A stretch of DNA of 64,000 nucleotides from Streptomyces sp. LBL (lineage in GTDB: Bacteria > Actinomycetota > Actinomycetes > Streptomycetales > Streptomycetaceae). Below, piece after piece: positions 61,070-64,000 of the stretch. The stretch spans positions 62,001 to 126,000 of the forward strand of contig NZ_JARXYX010000009.1 of the NCBI RefSeq assembly GCF_029893585.1. Direction: 5' to 3'. Every line of letters starts with the position of its first letter. Positions within the stretch are counted from its first letter, which is position 1. The notes below the pieces were generated by a model that searched no databases, was not told where the DNA came from, and saw only the letters and a list, made by a program, of their open reading frames with translations. Made by a program: the position numbers and the translations under genes.

Positions 61070-64000
61070 CTACTTCCCGTAGTACGCGTTGTAGATCGAG
61101 ATCGTCGACTTGTTGCCCTTCTTGTCGGTGATCTTGGCGTGGAAGGAGATGGCCTTCCCCCTCGCCGGGTTCTTCGCGGTGATCTTGCCGTTCTTGACCT
61201 GAAGCTTCTTCCAGGTCTGGCCGTAGTCGTACGACACGTACACCGTCAGGGACTTCAGGTTGGAGCCCTTGGCCGCGCCCTCGAGGGTGACCGGGAACAT
61301 CGCCGTCTTGTTGGCCTCGACGCGGCTGTCCAGGCCCGTCGCGGCGTTGAAGCGGACCGTGGAGGCCGGCAGCTGGACCCCGTTCACACCGGCCGGCTTC
61401 TTCGAGCGGAAGGTCCAGCTCGCGTCGATCCGGGTGGAGGCGGCCGCGACCTTGACGCTCCGTTTGACCGACGTGGTCAGCTTGTACTCGGCGTCACCGG
61501 CCGGGACCTTGAAGATCCCTCCGCCGAACAGCGGGTCGGCGTTGGTGCCGACCTTGGTGCCGTTGCGGTACAGCGAGGTGGCGACCGCGGTGAAGTCCGA
61601 GGAACCGGCGTGCCCGGCCCCGTCGGCGAACAGCGGCACGAGCCCGTAGATCTCGTTGCCCTCGCGGAAGAGCCCGTAGTCCGTGTTCAGGTGCGGGCCG
61701 AAGACCGCCGTGTTGAAGGTCTTCGTGTACTTCTGGCCCGCCTTGAAGGTCTGCGGGTTGCCCAGTGTGTAGAACGCGTCCGGGACTGTGAGACCGTTTG
61801 CGTCCTTGCCGCCGTACTGCTCGAAGTCGAAGCTCCACTGGATCTTGTCGGAGGTCGACAGGTACAGCGTGCGAGCGCCCCGCAGCTTCTGCGCCACCGG
61901 GAGGCCGAGGATGGAGTCCTCGGGGAACATCCCCTGGCTGGTCAGTCCGCCGGTCTTGCCGGGGGCGGAGGCACCCAGGTTGTTCTTCACCGTGGCGAGC
62001 TCGGCCGCCTTGAAGTGACGGACCTTCTTGCCCTGGATCGTCTTGACCTTGGCGGTGGTGGCCACGTCGTACTCGGTGTTCGCGCCCTTGGTCCACTGGC
62101 CGTTCCAGGACTGCGTCAGACCGGTGGCGGCCTCCGGGCCCAGGTGGGCCATGCGCAGGTTGGCGAAGGTGTCGATGCCGAAGCCGATGCCGATGCCCGC
62201 GGGCTCGTAGAAGTAGTCGCTGGCCGCGCCGGTCTGCTTGGCCTGCGTGTCCGGCACGGTGATGTCGGCGCCCTCGGTCTTGCGGGCGTCGATCGTCAGC
62301 GTGATGTTCTTGGTGAGGCTCAGCTTCGGCTGGACCAGCCAGTCGAGTCCGCCCTCGAAGGTGACGAGGTCCTTCGCGATCCAGGCGTCCAGCAGGTAGG
62401 TGCCCTTGGGCAGCCGCATGGTGGTGGTGCCGGAGGCGGTCGGCGGGACCTCGTAGTACCCGCCGTTGCCGAGGCCGGCGTAGCCGAGGAGCACAGTTTC
62501 GTAAGCGTCCGTCGGCTTTCCGTCCCGGCCGATGTGCTTGAGCGTCACATCGTACGACTCCACCTCACGCTGCACCGCCGCAGCCGTACGGACGCTCTGG
62601 CCGTCACCGGTCGCCGTCACGTACGCGGAGTACGTGCCGTCGAGCGTGCCGCCCAGCTTGGTGTTGACGGTGACGTCCACGGACGCCTTGCCGCCCGCCG
62701 GGACGGTCACCTTGGTCGCGGCGAGCTTGACGAAGCCCGCCGGAGCCGCCTGGCCCTTGGGGTCGGTGGCGGTCGTGCCAAGGGTCAGCGTGACGTCCTG
62801 CCGGCCGAGGTTGCGGTACGTCAGCTGCTTGGTGACCGTCTTGTCGTCGGTGTGCGGCCACTGCTGCGTGCCGAAGCTCACCGACACCGGGTCGGCGATC
62901 ACGGTCTGCTTGATGGCCCTGTCGACCTGGATCCGGCCCGAGCCCTGCTGGAACGGGGTGTACTTGCCGCCCTTGGTGGACGCGGTCAACGCGCCCTTCA
63001 GTTCGGCGTACGTCCAGTCCGGGTGCTCCTGCTTGAGGATCGCCGCGGCGCCCGCCACATGCGGGGTCGCCATCGACGTACCCGAGATGGTCAGGTAGCC
63101 GGCCGGCTTCTCGCCGACCTCCTGCTCGATCACGCTGCCCTTGGCGGACGCGGCCGTGATGTCCACGCCCGGGGCGGTGACGTCCGGCTTGATCGCCCCG
63201 TCGCCGAGCCGCGGGCCGGTCGAGGAGAACTCGGCGAGCTGGTCCTTGTCGTCGACGGCGCCGACCGTGAGCGCGGCGTCCGCGCTGCCCGGCGAACCGA
63301 CCGACTCCGGGCCGGAGTTGCCGGCCGCGATCGCGAAGAGGACGCCCTTTTCGGCGGACAGCTTGTTGACCGCCGCCTCCAGCGGGTCGACCTCGGGTGT
63401 GTCCGTGCCGCCGAGGCTGAGGTTGACGACGTCGGCGCCCTGCGCGGCCGCCCACTCCATGCCGGCGAGGATGCCGGAGTCGTCGCCTGAGCCGGTGTCG
63501 TCGAGGACCTTGCCGCTGAGGATCTGCGCGCCGGGCGCCACGCCCGTGTACTTCCCGCCGGACTTGGCGCCGGTGCCCGCCGCGATGGACGCGACATGGG
63601 TGCCGTGGCCGAAGTGGTCGGTGGCGTCGGCGGCCGAGGAGAAGTTCTTGGCCTCGATGACCTGGTTCTTCAGGTCCGGGTGGGTCGCGTCGACGCCCGT
63701 GTCCAGGACGGCGATCTTGACACCCTTGCCGTTGTAGCCGGCCGCCCATGCCTTGGGGGCGCCGATCTGCGGCACGGACTTGTCGAGGGTGGCCTTGCGG
63801 ACCCCGTCGAGCCAGACGTGCGCGACCCCGGCGGCCGCCCTGTCCCCGTTGGTGACCGCGTCCCACAGCTCGGGCGCGTCCTCGTGCGAGGTCTGCACGG
63901 CGTCCGCGTTCAGCGTCTTCAGGGTGCGGCGCAGAGTGCCCGCGTCCCGGACGTCGGCCTTGGCGGCGGTCGCGGCTCCCTGGTAGCCGACGATGACCTT
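61070..64000 (-). CDS. secreted S8 subtilisin-like protease, 5' end outside the window
   Basis: At least 976 codons; the reading frame runs off the right edge, so the signal peptide and part of the propeptide are missing. The open text at the edge (VIVGYQGAATAAKADVRDAG...) looks like an I9-type propeptide. Catalytic triad: Asp in AVLDTGVDATHPD, His in GHGTHVASIAAGTG, Ser in SGTSMATPHVAGAAA, plus the oxyanion Asn in AAGNSGPES. The long C-terminal part (about 550 residues) is beta-rich with Ig-like pieces, common in large Streptomyces S8 proteases. Ends ISIYNAYYGK. Confidence 0.92.
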   Translation of the reverse strand, partial: KVIVGYQGAATAAKADVRDAGTLRRTLKTLNADAVQTSHEDAPELWDAVTNGDRAAAGVAHVWLDGVRKATLDKSVPQIGAPKAWAAGYNGKGVKIAVLDTGVDATHPDLKNQVIEAKNFSSAADATDHFGHGTHVASIAAGTGAKSGGKYTGVAPGAQILSGKVLDDTGSGDDSGILAGMEWAAAQGADVVNLSLGGTDTPEVDPLEAAVNKLSAEKGVLFAIAAGNSGPESVGSPGSADAALTVGAVDDKDQLAEFSSTGPRLGDGAIKPDVTAPGVDITAASAKGSVIEQEVGEKPAGYLTISGTSMATPHVAGAAAILKQEHPDWTYAELKGALTASTKGGKYTPFQQGSGRIQVDRAIKQTVIADPVSVSFGTQQWPHTDDKTVTKQLTYRNLGRQDVTLTLGTTATDPKGQAAPAGFVKLAATKVTVPAGGKASVDVTVNTKLGGTLDGTYSAYVTATGDGQSVRTAAAVQREVESYDVTLKHIGRDGKPTDAYETVLLGYAGLGNGGYYEVPPTASGTTTMRLPKGTYLLDAWIAKDLVTFEGGLDWLVQPKLSLTKNITLTIDARKTEGADITVPDTQAKQTGAASDYFYEPAGIGIGFGIDTFANLRMAHLGPEAATGLTQSWNGQWTKGANTEYDVATTAKVKTIQGKKVRHFKAAELATVKNNLGASAPGKTGGLTSQGMFPEDSILGLPVAQKLRGARTLYLSTSDKIQWSFDFEQYGGKDANGLTVPDAFYTLGNPQTFKAGQKYTKTFNTAVFGPHLNTDYGLFREGNEIYGLVPLFADGAGHAGSSDFTAVATSLYRNGTKVGTNADPLFGGGIFKVPAGDAEYKLTTSVKRSVKVAAASTRIDASWTFRSKKPAGVNGVQLPASTVRFNAATGLDSRVEANKTAMFPVTLEGAAKGSNLKSLTVYVSYDYGQTWKKLQVKNGKITAKNPARGKAISFHAKITDKKGNKSTISIYNAYYGK

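Overview
The window is chromosomal DNA from an actinomycete, almost certainly a Streptomyces. G+C is very high, third codon positions are G/C-biased, and GTG/TTG starts are common. Typical Streptomyces or actinobacterial genes are present: GTP-dependent PEP carboxykinase, mycothiol-conjugate amidase Mca, GreA, a DUF5753 regulator with a DUF397-like partner and an ATP-binding protein, and MmyB-type regulators. No rRNA, tRNA or CRISPR array was seen. Species cannot be named from the sequence alone.

Layout. 1-4310 is a worn accessory zone. Two related ISAs1-type transposon left ends, in the same direction, bracket a small module (MmyB-type regulator, alpha/beta hydrolase, cupin, half-length F420-type reductase). 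The second IS remnant runs into a frameshifted DUF1266 pseudogene. 4291-6099 holds an ATP-binding protein divergent from a DUF5753 regulator and its DUF397-like partner. 6544-9172 holds a chloramphenicol-type exporter and a divergent NRAMP-family transporter. 10202-17462 is a catabolic cluster: GntP permease, RidA, IclR regulator and PfkB kinase on the minus strand, and a PLP deaminase/aldolase plus an N-acyl-D-amino-acid deacylase on the plus strand. A 19-bp palindrome lies in the shared promoter region.

17467-28066 carries a secreted trypsin-like protease, an aminotransferase, a glycosyltransferase-methyltransferase fusion facing a collagen-like protein, PEP carboxykinase, a hemolysin-III protein, a TetR regulator and a Phd/RelE-type toxin-antitoxin pair. 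28204-34815 is the most striking segment: four minus-strand genes, each overlapping the next by 4 bp. They encode a processive GT2 synthase, a GT39-like membrane transferase, a polyprenol-phosphate sugar synthase fused to GtrA, and a secreted galactose-oxidase-like copper radical enzyme. I read it as a cell-surface glycan assembly and oxidation system.

35107-52968 looks like conserved core: YyaL-like protein, a large STAND ATPase with TPRs, Mca, DUF4307, GreA, a DrrAB-type ABC exporter behind a promoter with a palindromic spacer, threonine dehydratase, MarR regulator, a sigma-like protein with a small membrane protein, cystathionine gamma-synthase, an AI-2E-type permease and MsrA. 53240-64000 is more mixed: secreted alginate-lyase-like protein, small secreted or lipid-anchored proteins, DUF4291, a zinc alcohol dehydrogenase divergent from an MmyB-type regulator, a monooxygenase-truncated haemoglobin fusion, and a large S8 protease cut by the window end.

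Several perfect hairpins fit intrinsic terminators. Intergenic gaps carry many short tandem repeats (9-30 bp units).
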